A stretch of 64,000 nucleotides of DNA from Deroplatys truncata (GCA_030765065.1 CM060980.1:59132364-59196363); one strand, 5' to 3'; positions 46,151-58,734 are shown, counted from the first letter of the stretch. The notes: a model not told the origin generated them from the sequence alone. Program-made: numbers and translations.

Positions 46151-46920
46151 CTTATACCTTAGGCATAAGGTATATATCATACCTAAGGCATTGCCACCAA
46201 GTATAGAGGAGACCATAACCGAATACAGAAGTTTTGTTATTAGCAATGTTCTCGAATGGACTGCACTCATATTCCACACGGAAATTATAATATCAGTAAA
46301 AGCTGGAAGGAAAATCTCCGAAAATGTGGAGAGAATAGCTATCGATAAGAGAGGTAACAGATCGAGGAGGGCTAATGTGTAAATATGAAGATCATTATGT
46401 CTTTCTAAGGAAGTCGCTGGAATCTCAGAATTCATTTCCTATACGGTGTGCAACGGAGGGGGACACCTCGCACACTATGACCTTAAGGCTAACACCGCCT
46501 CAGGAGGAATGGATGAAATGAAGGAACCATAGGAGGCTACAGGCCGCAGACAGACAGGTCACAGAGATGCTCGGAAGTCCCTATCAGTTCCTGATTCGAA
46601 GACCTGTCCCACTATTGGAGCTGCCCAAAGAAAAACATAAACTATTTGTTCATCTAAGCAGTCCTAGATATCACGGGGAATAATCTTCCTTACAGCCAGC
46701 ATCCGCGCCATCTGTCCGACACCGCCCTACCCCACGAAACCTCGAAGCACACCTGAAACATGATAAGGAAACTAAATGAAAGAAAATGATGTAAAATAAA
46801 TCGAAATTGACATTACTTACAAAGCAACGCAGCTTAACTTCCCTTTTCAATTCGTGAATAATATTATCATTATTTGATTTAGGGGAATGTTTATTTATAA
46901 TCTATTTAAAAAAAACTCCA
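46151..46920. other. Unidentified region with competing open frames
   Basis: A 117-codon minus-strand frame (46082-46435) is hydrophobic over its middle (LLPLLSIAILSTFSEIFLP). The overlapping plus strand reads RRLQAADRQVTEML and SPYQFLIRRPVPLLELPKEK with stops. GC content is higher than nearby. It could be a decayed coding fragment or chance. I recognise no family. Confidence 0.25.
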
Positions 46921-46926
46921 CAAAAA

Positions 46927-47945
46927 ATCTGACGTGAAACACTCACACACTTTCTCTACCCATTAGAAATCCACATAATATATCCAGTACGCATTGCAAC
47001 ATAAAGGTGATTCTTTTAACCACTTTACCTTATTCAGATAAAGATTTGCCTAAAAATATCTTTACATTATTATACAGCTTAGTATCTACAATATATGGAA
47101 ATAAAGTTTAACAAATAACAATCCATAGTAACGAACTATTGCGAAGGAAAGTAAAAGAAAGTAAATTATCAAAATATACCACCAGATGTCACATTACAGC
47201 ATGGGAAACAGGTAAGCATAGCAAAAGAGTGTCTTTGAAACTCATAATGCTATCAAAAATGTTATTTGGAAGAAAATGCATATTTTAATGAGTTTCCAAT
47301 TTGTTTTATGTAGTAAGCTATTATTTACCTCTTAAATATTTCCAATAAAATTCAATCGGAATGAAGAAGCCTTCATGAGCCTTTTTTGAGAAAATTCAAG
47401 ATACCTATTCGGTTTCTTTGTCATATTAATCTCAAATATACAATATTCTAATGTAAGTTATTACAGCGTTTTTCTCTTTGAAAAATAAAACACAACGATA
47501 CTTTTAAGTAAACGATACTTTTAGAATTTGTTCCAAATCTTCACCTTGCTTTCCAGAAAGATGCCACCTTGACATAAAAATCAAGTTTAATTTTTATCCG
47601 AGTTTTCCTTCTTGAGTTGCGCTCCATTTTTTTTATTTCCCTTGTTGTACCCAGTTTATGCTACTGTGTTTTACTGTTTTCATACCGCTTGTTTCCGCAA
47701 CACGCATACACACACAAACACCCATGCCCGAGACGGGACTCAAATCCGCGACCCTCAGCTTGGCGGAGCGACCACGGCTACGAGGGTCGGCTGTTCTTCA
47801 AACACGCACCCATGCACAGATAAACGCACACGGGCCTTTTACTAAAGTAACTTTTTAGGTGTGACAGGACGTCAAAATGTGAATTTAAGTGAAGTTTCAA
47901 TTTGAAATTTTTACGTAGAATGTCATACTTACTCTATCTAGCGTG
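46927..47945 (-). mobile_element. Family B element, copy B10, with SINE inside
   Basis: Genomic left TCTGACGTGAAACACTCACA then CTTTCTCTACC. The interior is heavily diverged. The genomic right part (ATTTTTACGTAGAATGTCAT, ACTCTATCTAGCG) is after the S2 SINE. The oldest-looking copy. Confidence 0.65.
47630..47805 (-). repeat. tRNA-derived SINE, family S2, inside B10
   Basis: Minus strand: GCCGACCCTCGTAGCCGTGG, GGATTTGAGTCCCGTCTCGG, then GGGTGTTTGTGTGTGTATGC and ACACAGTAGCATAAACTGGG. Very close to the 42748 copy. Confidence 0.75.
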
Positions 47946-48778
47946 GCTAAGTGGTAATAAAAGAGGAATACTAAGTATAGATGCAAGTACTAACAAATAT
48001 TCACGATTAGTTCTATTTAAAAACGTAGCTTTCTGCTATTGATTTTTATTAATATTAGTATATTATCATTGCTTTATCAGTTGTAGAAGAACTTCTTCCC
48101 TTTCTTCAGAAATATCACAGTTGCTTTAACCTTCCTTTTCATGTTTGTTTCCGGCTTCTCTTTCCAATTTGGTCAGTAAACAGTCTGATGTACCATTGCT
48201 GCCTTTGTTTGTATTTTGGATCCGTAACTCTTGTTACTTTCATACTTCTCTAAGCTATGTCCTGTCAATGATCTCGTTCTAGCACTGCTGAGACTCTTTC
48301 TCTGATACATTTTCTCACTATTCTGTTTTGAGAAGCATACAATAGAGTCAAGTTGGAATTTAATTACTGATTTCTTCCAGGATTTTCATATTAATTTTAA
48401 TGTTATAGCTTTAGAATTAAAGAGACTTCGGCCACTGATTTCTAATCCAATCGTATATAAAAAGATTACTATCAATAAATTATCCAATTTAATTGTTGCC
48501 CTCAAAACGTGTGATTCTTTACATTCCAAAATTTTTTAACATTTTTCGATAATGTTACAGACGGAAGTGAAACTGTTAAGATTCCTTAATCTGCTGAATA
48601 TGGGCGTTTTAAGATACTTCAAGTACGCCAGTTTATTTTTGCACAATTCTTTTCCATTTTCTCATATATAACCAAAAGCACTGAAGTAGGTATTAAATTA
48701 TCATAGCGTAGAATGAGATTCTGCTTTCCCTGACGATAAAGAGGTCTGCCCATAGAGAAACCGCATTAGGTTGTTTTT
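47946..48778. other. Unassigned DNA
   Basis: The minus strand around 48180-48330 reads as a short arginine-rich chain (RKCIRERVSAVLERDH), which might be a coding relic but matches nothing I can name. Confidence 0.3.
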
Positions 48779-50089
48779 ACTTTCTCTACTGCTTACCTAT
48801 AGTGAGTAGAGGAAGTATTGTATTCAACATAAAAATTCGATATCGATATTGTCGTATGCCTCACTTATTAGTATTATTTAACTTCAGAGGAGAGCTACTC
48901 ACTTATGAGAGGGATCGTTAATCAAACAAAGAACGTTAATTTAAGAGGCAACGACGAGGGACGCAGCTAAGTTATCTCTCTAAATAATTAATACACCAAC
49001 ACAATTTCTGGCTGAACGGAGAGGAAAGGAACCCTATTATACCATAATTAAAAGTTAAAAGGCGTGGATGGCACACAATTTATTGGATGAAGTTAGTTAC
49101 ATACCTTTGCCCATTGCCTGCCGACGAGGACATCGTGTGTTAGCAGTTGCCGGACTGACTTACCCGAAGCCTACTCACAGAATGAAGCTACGCCAAGTTG
49201 GCGTCAGTAACGCCATATCCCTTCCAATGACACACTGCTTCCCCTGAATCGCCCCTACTCACAGATAAACTGCCACGCTTTGGCGTCCAGAGAGCGTATT
49301 ACCATTAATATAATCTGTGCACATGCCACAATATTTCACCGGAAATATAAGTTTTGAGGTCACGAAACATTTTTAGAAAAAAATCCGTATGCGTGCGCGT
49401 GTATGTGTGTGAACAGCGTAACTTAGGAACGAAATCTCAGATAAACACCAAACTGGTACTTAAGTTCAGGATTTTCCAGAGATACAACACCTAAACTTTC
49501 AAGAAAATCACCCACCCAAACTTCCCTTCATATGGAAAATATTAGTTGTTTTTTATTGCCTCTACAGATTTTGATTAAAATACCACATGCTTAAGATCTT
49601 TGTATGACAAATAAAATGCATAACTTGAATTTTCGGTAATAGTCTGTTAAGTCCCTCTTAATTCTGAAATACTATTATAATTGATGAACGGTGAAAGATG
49701 GATAAATTAGCACTACATAAAATATGTAAATATCTCTAATAACACAATTTGGGTCAAATAAAAATTTTATTTCGTTAACAATTTTCGAGATATTCCTTGT
49801 TATTGGTTCGAAGTTTCAAATACTTATACCTTCTTGTACTAGTAAGTCGCTATTCTTTTTTTCTGTGGTATGTAAAGAACATGGAATTTCAAAGACAACA
49901 CATTTTAATACATTTGGCTATCGCTTTAGCTTATTGCATTCTTGTTATGTCTACAATGAAATGTGCTTATGCGTAATGAAATTTTATCTGCATTAATAAG
50001 AAGTACAAGATATAAGAATGAGTTTTTGTAAGAATAGTTTTTAGAAGCGGTGCAGAGAAAGTAATGTGGATCCAACACATCAGATTTTT
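48779..50089 (+). mobile_element. Family B element, copy B11, with LTR2 inside
   Basis: Left end ACTTTCTCTACTGCTTACC; the interior resumes after the insertion at TTCACCGGAAATATAAG (49335); GTGCGCGTGTATGTGTGTG at about 49395; right end GCAGAGAAAGTAATGTGG then ACACATCAGATTTTT. Confidence 0.85.
48850..49330. mobile_element. Solo LTR, second family (LTR2)
   Basis: 481 bp starting TGTCGTATGCC and ending ATGCCACA, with ATAT on both sides (48846-48849, 49331-49334). It exactly interrupts the family B sequence GATATCGATATTTCACCGG. Two similar modules inside (CCTACTCACAGAATGAAGC with GCCAAGTTGGCGTCAG; CCTACTCACAGATAAACTGC with CACGCTTTGGCGTCCAG) parallel the repeated modules of LTR1. Confidence 0.75.
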
Positions 50090-50199
50090 CATTTCGTTGT
50101 GGCTGGAAAATCCTCTAACCCGTAGAATTTTCTTCAATTTCGCAAACAGTGCGGTATACTCGTGGTGGGGGAGCATAACTCGCAGTATGTTTGATATAT

Positions 50200-51000
50200 T
50201 AATATATGAATTAATATATGAACTATGGTGATACTGATAATTATCTTGTGTTTAAGTTGTTACTCTTAAAGTGTTATTTTTATTTCTTGCCACGGCTGCT
50301 GTTATTTGGGTTTTTGGTAGAGCTTGTTTAACTTTGCAGGGTGTGATACGGGAAGGAAGGTAAAAAGTAACAACTCTAACAATAGATTACGTTAATAAAG
50401 AACACTATGCTTTAATGGCACACGCATACTGTCTTAGTAATAATCTACACAGTTACTTACGTTAGTTGGAGCTGTAGAACGGTCGATCCCTACCACGTTC
50501 GTGCGCCAAACTTGCGGTCGCTGAGCAATCAAGTATTGTATACGTGCTCACACGTTCCTATGGACTTTTAAGTTGATAACATTTCAACGTTCCTACTACA
50601 TTATGAGAAGTAACTAATAACGCCTGCTTCTGAGAGCTTACATGTATGTTATTCACATCGCAGCACTTTATACGCAACCGCCTTGGCTGATGGGGACGCT
50701 ACAACTAACTTTGCTGCACTTAAACATTTTAAACATATTCTTGCTTAAAATCTCATTGTCTGTCTTCGTTCAGCTTGGAACCTTCTAGAAGACTTACCCG
50801 GCTATTATTCGTTGTTTGCAAACGTGTGACCTCTCTACAAAAATATGTTGTGTTCGCTTGTCGCCTATTTCACAAAGACTCAAGGTCTGGCTTTTATGAC
50901 TTTCCCTTACAAGGCATTTTTGCCTGGGGCCTAATTCTACACAAAGATATGTTTGTTCGCTTTTAACAAGCGTTCCACAGCTCCAACTCAACACTTGCAC
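50200..51000. mobile_element. Possible diverged LTR1 relative
   Basis: TATTTCTTGCCACGGCTGC, then TTTGCAGGGTGTGATACGGG at about 50334, mirror the LTR1 blocks GTTTGCCTCGGCTGCG and TGGCAGGGCGTGATGCGA in the same order and distance. Ends and target duplication could not be set. An inverted pair GTTGGAGCTGTAGAACG (50465-50481) and CGTTCCACAGCTCCAAC (50971-50987) lies within. Confidence 0.35.
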
Positions 51001-51399
51001 ATACATAAAACTTATGCCTTAACTTTTATTTATTTAACAAGTATTTTCCTTATTAATACCATTTCACATTATAATTCACATTAATATACATGGCATATAT
51101 AACCATAGTTACTGTCTCAACAAATAGAATTCCAAAGGGCCAAGTGATGGCTATATGGACGATAGAGACTGTGCTGCCAGGTCTATGTGTTCAGCATATC
51201 CACTCGACCAGTAAGAAGTCCAGGTCGTCGAATAGTCGTTAAGCTGAGCTAAGTTTCCCCAAAGTAATTACTTAGTATCTTAGCAATAGCTATGAAACTA
51301 ACCAACATTATCTATCAAATGTATCAAAAGATGGACTCGAAGGAAAAGAATAATCACCTTCTTCTTTTTCTTCTTCTCTGCATCGTTAAATACTAGGGT

Positions 51400-52140
51400 T
51401 ACACCTCGTTGATGCAGAAATCAAGAGTCTTTACATTCCTTTGCCCTTCCAGGCGACTTCTTTCCATCCGCCAGTAAGTTATCTTGATATTCGAAGCGTT
51501 CTATTTGATGTCATTCGAGATAGTTACAGGTCCCATTCATATCTTCTCCTGTTCACCCATTCATTTATGTCCAAATGTTTCCTTATTTCCCAATTCTTAA
51601 TTTTATCTTTCCATGTTTTATGTAGGATTTTTCCTTAGGATACTCAGCTCACGTGTTGCTAAGATCTGTTTCGTTTTTATTGCATCAACTCCAATCTCTG
51701 AGGATGTCAGTTTTGGCATTATTACTATTTTATAAATTATATTTTTTTTTATTTCCTTATTTAAATATTTATTCTTCCAAATTATACCATTCATGAAATC
51801 TGCTATCTGGCTGCTTTATTAGTTGACATATAACTTAATTTTGTAGTGTACCCCAACTAGTTATCTCAATTACTATATACATAAAAACCATGACCTCCTC
51901 AATCCCTTTCTCGAGTTCCAACTTGCACCTCTGGAAATTTACTTATGGTCTTGGATTTAGTTTTAGTAGCTGATATTTTCATATTAAACCTTTGATAGCT
52001 GAGATTGAATTTATATAATAACCTTTGCAAGACATCCTCTTTATCTGTCATTAGGACAATATTGTCAGCATAACAGAAAACGTTTATACTTCACTATTCC
52101 CCATCTTATATCATTTTAGTAATAGCAGCTTTTATTATAT
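51400..52140 (-). pseudogene. Non-LTR reverse-transcriptase relic with YADN site
   Basis: On the minus strand from about 52085: YADNIVLMTDKEDVLQRLLY (active-site YADD with the second Asp changed), NLSYQRFNMKISATKTKS, then a decayed stretch, MNGTCNYLE and HQIERFEYQDNLLADGKK followed by SPGRAKE at about 51445. The order matches the region from the catalytic loop to the C-terminus of non-LTR ORF2 proteins (the WNEH...GRRSPGRP region). Many stops and frame changes. Confidence 0.8.
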
Positions 52141-52407
52141 CATTCATCATTAAATTAAACAATAGTGGTCTTTTAATCACCCGATGTCTGTAACTAGCAG
52201 ATATAGAAACTATGACAGGCTGAATCATTAGTTTTCAAGAAATAGAATGACAACCTTAGTTTTTCGACGATAGTGCTTTTTATCTATTTCCCGCTTACGC
52301 TATGATGCTTAAAATTGAAAGTCCTGCTGCAAGTTGAAATTTCCCCTCTGTCGTTTTGCATTTTTACCGCAGATGTTAATCAAATGTATCTAATCCATTG
52401 ATATGTT

Positions 52408-52835
52408 ATTTGTTACAGACATACAGCATAATCATATTCGATAATTGAATTTTACCAGTTAAATCTTACTGTCTTTACTTCCCTTTATTTGTTAACTTTC
52501 TTACGAATTAATTCATACAGCATTTAAATATAACTCTTTCGGCGCAAGCAGGCATGTCACTATTATTTGTTCACTTGGTCAACACTACCAGGAATGACTA
52601 ATCGAGCACAGTTCTCAGAGGCTAGCGCGGTCGACCTTGACACTGCTTTTGAACAGCTGCAGTGATTAATCTTATTTTTGCGTTAGCATTTCTAGTATTC
52701 ATTATCGCCCAAAAAATTTACATGCAACACACGTGGAGAAACTATGAGGTATAAATACTCAACTTCGTCTATACTTACAAGCTTCTTCCTCGTTCTGCAT
52801 AGATGTACTTACCTCACGCAATATATTATTTCTGA
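52408..52835 (+). repeat. Repeat D, copy 2
   Basis: Matches 9874-10110 on both sides of an extra segment (about 52560-52765) that the first copy lacks. Confidence 0.5.
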
Positions 52836-54650
52836 CTTAATGAGCTGACATTCTTCTGTTATTTTGTGGGAACCAAAAGGTTCTGTTTGCAAAATTTCTT
52901 CGAAATTATTACCGTTTATATACAAGTCTATCCTTTAATGTGTATTTCTTAAAATGCGATTTTCAGAAAATACTTCCATCAAACAATACTTAGTTGTACC
53001 GATTTAAATGCATTCTCCTTTCTGATCTACACAGAGGCTTAAAGCTATATTAAGGTAATTTTCAAAGAGATTGTACTTTCTGATACACAAAATATTTAGT
53101 CTTTGTGCACGGTTTCAAAAAGCCGTTCAGGTTAATCTATTACTCCCTCTCAATTCCCATCTCTTAGTTCGTCTGTGTGAATTACCAAAGAGCCTACATA
53201 TCAGAAACACAGCACAGTTCTTTCAGAAAGAACAGGGATGGATGATCCGTAATTATCTTGTGAAAAAACATGATTTCAAAGTCATGTTTATAGGCTTTAT
53301 AAGTTTTCGTTGCTTAGCTTTCATCATACTTGTGGTTGCCTTTGAAGTGTATTCAGTTATTCTTTGCTACTGACATACAGAATATCGCAAAGGGGCTATC
53401 ACTAATCGTTACCATAACGTAAAGTAGAATAATACATTAAAAAAAGAAATTTTAGAGCATCTCTTATGACAGGTATGCCCTCCGAGGTTAATACGCTAGC
53501 CCATCCAAAAAAAGCCCTCCAAGAACCAAAAAAATATAAAAAAAGTAATGAACTTATATGTTAATTTCGTGTTTTCGTTTGAAAAATCGCCACAAAGAGA
53601 ATCAGTCGACTAAAAAATAAGGGAGGCGTTTCTCGTGCAAGCAACGGGGTAAAAAGGAAGAGAGTCAGGATATAAAAAATCAAATGCTGTTTTTAAATCT
53701 AATTTTAACGGGGAAGAGAAAGAGACAGAGGATATAGAAGCTTGGCTTCAGGCTGGTCGCAATCTAGTTTGACCGCTCACCGTTAACGTAGCTTTAGCGC
53801 TGGTGTTGAGGCCAAGTGAAGGGCCAGAAGCGCCTGCCGGAACCGACTCCAAGCTTCGCAATTTCGCGGAATAAAAAAAGGTATTCTACACATGCAGTCA
53901 CGCACGCATGCTCACACACGCGCTACAAGTAACATGTGTCACTGTGTTCAATATACCTAAGGCGATTTTAATATTCCTATAGTTGGCATATCTTCCATTA
54001 CATGTAACATATACGTTACTCTTAGCAAAGGGAGCACCAGAGAAGCATGCTTCTCTCTTTACCACTTCTCGCTAATTTCACCCACTTTTCTGTCCTTTCC
54101 GTTCTATTTCATCCAAAGTGGAACATTTTCATCTAGAAACGATTTTTAGCTCTTTTCTGCTTGTCCGTAACATGGCCTCTGGACATGATTGCTGTTCAAA
54201 AGCAGTAGCGACTTTTTATCACCTCTCTGGGCTCCTAAAGAAAGAGTAAATTATCAGTAAAGGGACCGCGAGCTGCAAGCAAAAGAAAGAAGTTGAATTC
54301 AACTAGCATAAATAAAAAGCCTGAGGTTTAATTCCCTGTTTTTGAAGGAAGGTTCTTACAGAAACTGGAAAACAAAGGAATTAAGTTAAGCGACTATTTT
54401 GCCTTACAGTGCAAGTTTATCAACCTAAGGCATGAGTAGGTGCACCTATAGATTAATTTCACTTTTAATAATTTAAAAATATGCATCTATGAAAGTTGAC
54501 CAAAACCCAAGAAAAATTACAGTTATTAAATGTTGTACCACAATAAACTGGATCTCCAGCAATAGGAAAATAATTATATTGCTTATTGCTTTGGAGAACT
54601 TAAGATCCCATAAACCTTTTAGATGGACCGATTCATGGTCACTCCCAGAG
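52836..54650. other. Unassigned DNA
   Basis: A 100-codon frame at 53071-53373 (plus) has a hydrophobic end but no recognisable family. 53740-53870 is GC-richer. No repeat recognised. Confidence 0.35.
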
Positions 54651-54654
54651 AGGG

Positions 54655-55445
54655 ACAGCCTTCTTCCTCCTTCTTGTGAAATCTGGGGATGGGAAAGAGC
54701 AGAGCATGTAAATAAAACACAGGTAGCATTTTGGAAAAGAGTTCTTGGAGTTTCACAAGGCACATCAAATTCGGGGGTATTGAGGGAGGTAGGATGCTAT
54801 GAAGACACAATACACTGCAAAATAAGAGCAGTGAAGTACTGGCTAAGGCTGATGCATGGGGATAACTCCACACTACGATCCAAATGTTATAAATACCAGC
54901 GAGAAAACCTGTCTCCTAAGTTTTGGGCAGCTGATTTGGAAAGGGGTTTGAGGAGAATAGGAATGGGATCAGTATGGCTAAGAGCTGAAACAAATGACAA
55001 AAACATATGGAAAGGTGTTAAAAGAAGACTAAGAGACATCAACCAACAGGAAATAGAATCGGACTGTAAAATTAAACCTTCTCTAAGTCTAGCAAATGAA
55101 ATAAAATTGAACTGGGGTAAAGAGGCATATATACTTAATTTAGGAAGAAAGGAAAGATCAGGAATGGCATGGTTTAGACTGGGGGGCTGGAGAGCACAGA
55201 AAATGACCGACGATTCTGGCAGGAGAATCTGCCCATTCTGTGAATTGGATGAGGACTGGGTACATATTTTGGCGGAATGTGCACAGTGGGAGAACCAGCG
55301 AACGATTAAACTCAAAGAAAAATTCTTAAGTCCCTTAAGAAAGAGATTGGCATGTTGGGATCTACTGGCTGACCAGAGGAACTGGCAAAACATGGGCAAT
55401 TTTCTGGCTAAAGTGCGCGAAGCTAGGTCAAATTTGTTCAGTTAG
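54655..55445 (+). pseudogene. Non-LTR retrotransposon ORF2, C-terminal part
   Basis: An open frame of 318 codons runs from 54489 to 55445; the retrotransposon part is recognisable from about 54655. It starts at PPSCEIWGWERAEHVNKTQ, the block after the reverse-transcriptase active site, then AFWKRVLGVSQGTSNSGVL, KIRAVKYWLRL and ends in a CPFCELDEDWVHILAEC zinc knuckle (C-x2-C-x7-H-x4-C, about 55231-55281). The catalytic reverse transcriptase and the endonuclease are absent, so this is a 5'-truncated, inactive copy, but the remaining frame is intact, suggesting youth. The first 55 or so codons are probably flanking sequence. Clade not determined. Confidence 0.82.
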
Positions 55446-55638
55446 ACAAAGGTAATTTATTTCTATTTCCCTTTTTCTTGTTCCTTTTGTTGTGTTTTCT
55501 TTATCTGTTGTTTATTTTGTCACCCTATTGTATCTTAAATATGCATGTACGGTCAATGACCCATGCACTAAATACTTGTGTAATAACTTCAATAATTTGA
55601 AACCAATAAAGATACCTTATCTATCTATCTATCTATCT
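55446..55638 (+). other. LINE 3'UTR and (TATC)n tail
   Basis: Same 3'UTR as in the deleted copy at 12250-12437 (GTCACCCTATTGTATCTTAA, GGTCAATGACCCATGCACTA, AATTTGAAACCAATAAAGA) and a short (TATC)n tail at 55617-55638. The tetranucleotide tail marks the 3' end of the family. Confidence 0.85.
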
Positions 55639-56460
55639 ACTTTCTCTACTACGTATAGTAAATAGGGGAAGTATTGTATTCCACCCAAAAATTTGATACC
55701 GAGATTTCACCGGAAATACATGTTTTGAGACTCCCTGAATCCAAAAAAAGCATTTTTGGAAACATGCCCGTGTATGTGTCTGTCTGTGTGTCTGTGTGTC
55801 TGTGAACAGCATAACTCAGAAACGAACAGTCGGATAAACACCAAACTTGGTATTTAGGTTCAGTATCTTCCAGAGATGCGACACGAAGGTTTTCAAGAAA
55901 ATCCCCCCACCCCAGATTACACTTTACATGGAAAATGTTTCGAAAATTTTAATTTTCTCAAAAATGGCTCTAACGATTTTAATTAAAATATCATATGTTT
56001 AAGATATTTTCATGACAAATGAAATGTATATCTCGAATTTTCTGTGAATGTCTCCAAAAGTATTCTTCATTGTGAACGACTTTTGCATAACTGGTAAACC
56101 ATAAGAGTTAGACAGAATTTTACTACTCAAAAACTGTAGATCGGGTTAAAATATACAATTTATGTTATATACATTTTTTTTGTTGGGTGAACCATTTTCG
56201 AGATATTGCTTGTTGTTCCCTTAAATTTTCCAATACTTAAACTTTTTCTCAAATTCTTATTCATTTTTTTCCTGGTAATGCAAAGAGAATGGTATACTCC
56301 ACATAGCGACCAGCTCTTAAAATATTTGACTATCGCTTAAAGGATAGCAATTCCTCTTGCATCTACAAGAAAATTAGCAATAAGATTAACATCTCGATTA
56401 ACATGAAATGGTTTGTACAAGAGTAGAGAAAGCCTTGTGAATGTAACACATCAGATTTTT
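55639..56460 (+). mobile_element. Family B element, copy B12
   Basis: Starts ACTTTCTCTACTACGTATAG exactly where the (TATC)n tail stops and ends GTAACACATCAGATTTTT. The tail GTGAATGTAACACA-type hairpin is intact. Parts of the interior are shortened relative to B6. Confidence 0.9.
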
Positions 56461-56760
56461 TTCTTTAGCATTTTACTACAATGAGAATGCCTCACAAAAT
56501 GTAATATTTTAATTATTTGTTAAAATAATTTATATTTCTTACTGAATCATTAAATGAAATGATCACAGGGTTTAAAAGGGAACTTCATTTTCAGTGAACT
56601 AAAAAGAAGGATTTACAAGTAATTGTAGAATAGAACAATAATTAAGCGATCTGGTTCTTTCGTTTTCTTATGAGCATTACCCCGGTTACCAAGGCAGCAT
56701 CTTACTTGGCTCCAATTGCTTTGGCATTCACTGTACCCAAGTAATTGTTACCTCTCTCTC

Positions 56761-56810
<50 letters not shown>

Positions 56811-58730
56811 AGGCGAGTCAGCTGCTCAGACAAAGGTATTTTCACCACTTTTAAAAAATGCTAGTACCCAAATCAGCCGCGATAAAATTCTCATTTTACT
56901 GAGAACAAACGATATTTCAGTTTACGAATTCCGGAATTTATGCAGATTTTTTTTATTTTATTAGTTTTATAATTTGTAGCGGGAAAACGTTGTTCCTCTG
57001 TTTGATGCCCTCTGCTGCAGTGACCTGGTCTCCGGCTATTGTTGCTCAGCGGCTGCATGATTTCTCCATTCCTAATAAATTACTATCAAAATAATTTCGC
57101 TGGTCTCCGGGTTTTCGTAGGTGAGGCAGATTAAAATACACTGCATTTCCCTTAAAGATGTGGTATATTATCAAATAAATACTTATGGGCGGCTAGCTTT
57201 TCCCATTGTAACAATTCCCACCATTATAATAAATTAGGAGCGTAATCTAACTGCACACGCTTCCCATTCATATGCACACACACGTGCATCCATCGTCCAG
57301 AGAGTATCACTGTGTGTCGACGAGATTGTATAAGAGAGTGAAAATCTGGGGCTTTCGTCCCCTTTTTATACCCAAACATAGTGACGCTCATCTTCGCGCC
57401 TCAAAATGTAACATTTCTAATTGGTCCTCAGACCGCGATACCTTATTATGTATGAAAATATTCTGCTCCAAAACCTTTCGCATACGCGTGCGGAAGCAGT
57501 TTCAATATCTGTCCCTTTCCTTTCTATATCTGTCTCTTTCTATTTCTCCTTATTGCTTCAAGTTCCTTGCTCATTAGCTTGGTGAAAGGTGTACTTCTAC
57601 GTCGAATTACTTTTTACCTGGAATCAGCTAGCTCATCGGTCCCTTACTTATCTAAGTTACAATATGTTATAGTACAATTCTTGACTACTAAATATTCTAA
57701 CATCTTTCTTGCTGAATTATATTAATATGTACAATTATTGTTTGATATTAATTTATATCTCTATGTGTATATATGTATATATGCCGATTTTAAACCTTTT
57801 TGTGTGTGTTCATAACATTATTTTATATGCATTTAATAGATAAGTCGTATCACACTTGAAAATGTCGCTGATATGCTATATAATATTATGATTTAAACTG
57901 ACAAAGAAATAATTTTGTGAAGTCACAAAAAGTGGGGTGTTAATAAGGAAGTTAATTAAGTAGTCTAGACATTTTTCCTTAGCTAGTTCAAAACGCGTTT
58001 TCACAACCTTTGGTGTTATACCAAAAAATACTCAGTTAATACATGTAAAACAATTCCATAATCACCTCAAACGAAAAAGCTTTAAAATTAGTGCAAGTTA
58101 AACAGAAACCAAACAAAATCATAATATGAAAAATCTTTCAAACAAGTCAAATCACGTAAACTGTAATATCGTTTGCTCTTCCTGCGCATTAAAATAATGT
58201 TCTTACCGTTCATTTGGCTGATAGAACTTTCTAAAGTGGAGGCGATTGTTTTCTGGATACACTGATGTCTTTGCTGAATTAAACCTTTTGGAATTCATAG
58301 GTTGGCCATAAACTGCGGATTTTATAAAACCAAATTATAAAGGACTCTCTCTCTAGGATATCTTGTTTTCGTCATTTCTGACGTACAGTGGATAGCAAAG
58401 GATTTCTTGAGCATTAGCAGCTAGCGCGCCTGATCTGATTGCTGAGAAGCAGTGTGAGTAACGAACACTTTCACACCAATGTGATACTAATTTATTATAC
58501 TGGTTACAGAACTGTATACAGAGTAGAACCAAAATAGCGAAATTTCATTCCACTCTTCAATTATTTGTTTTTAAAATGCATATAAAACCATGGTAGTAGG
58601 GGGTTTGAACTACATATGAGGCTAAAATAATAGAATTCCTAAGCAAAACAAATATATTACAAATGCTCTGTATGAACCTTAATGTAAACTTGTCGTAAAC
58701 ATTTCTAACTGATTTTAGTTTGATTTCGGT
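56461..58730. other. Unassigned, with a (TA)n run
   Basis: (TA)n at 56765-56808. A 101-codon frame at 57272-57577 ends in a low-complexity SLSFLYLSLS stretch and is not called a gene. Nothing else recognised. Confidence 0.4.
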
Positions 58731-58734
58731 TGCA

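Noticed and set aside
46155..46195. Inverted CCTTAGG...CCTAAGG as a terminator or regulatory hairpin
   Set aside because: A 7-bp arm in AT-rich eukaryotic DNA has no support as a functional site.
54489..54650. N-terminal 55 codons of the 318-codon frame as part of the LINE protein
   Set aside because: No similarity to the expected reverse-transcriptase region just upstream; more likely flanking DNA read through after 5' truncation.
56716..56964. Frame with (IY)n repeats as a membrane peptide
   Set aside because: It is a translation of a (TA)n microsatellite.
57272..57577. 101-codon frame as a gene
   Set aside because: No recognisable domain and a low-complexity C-terminus.
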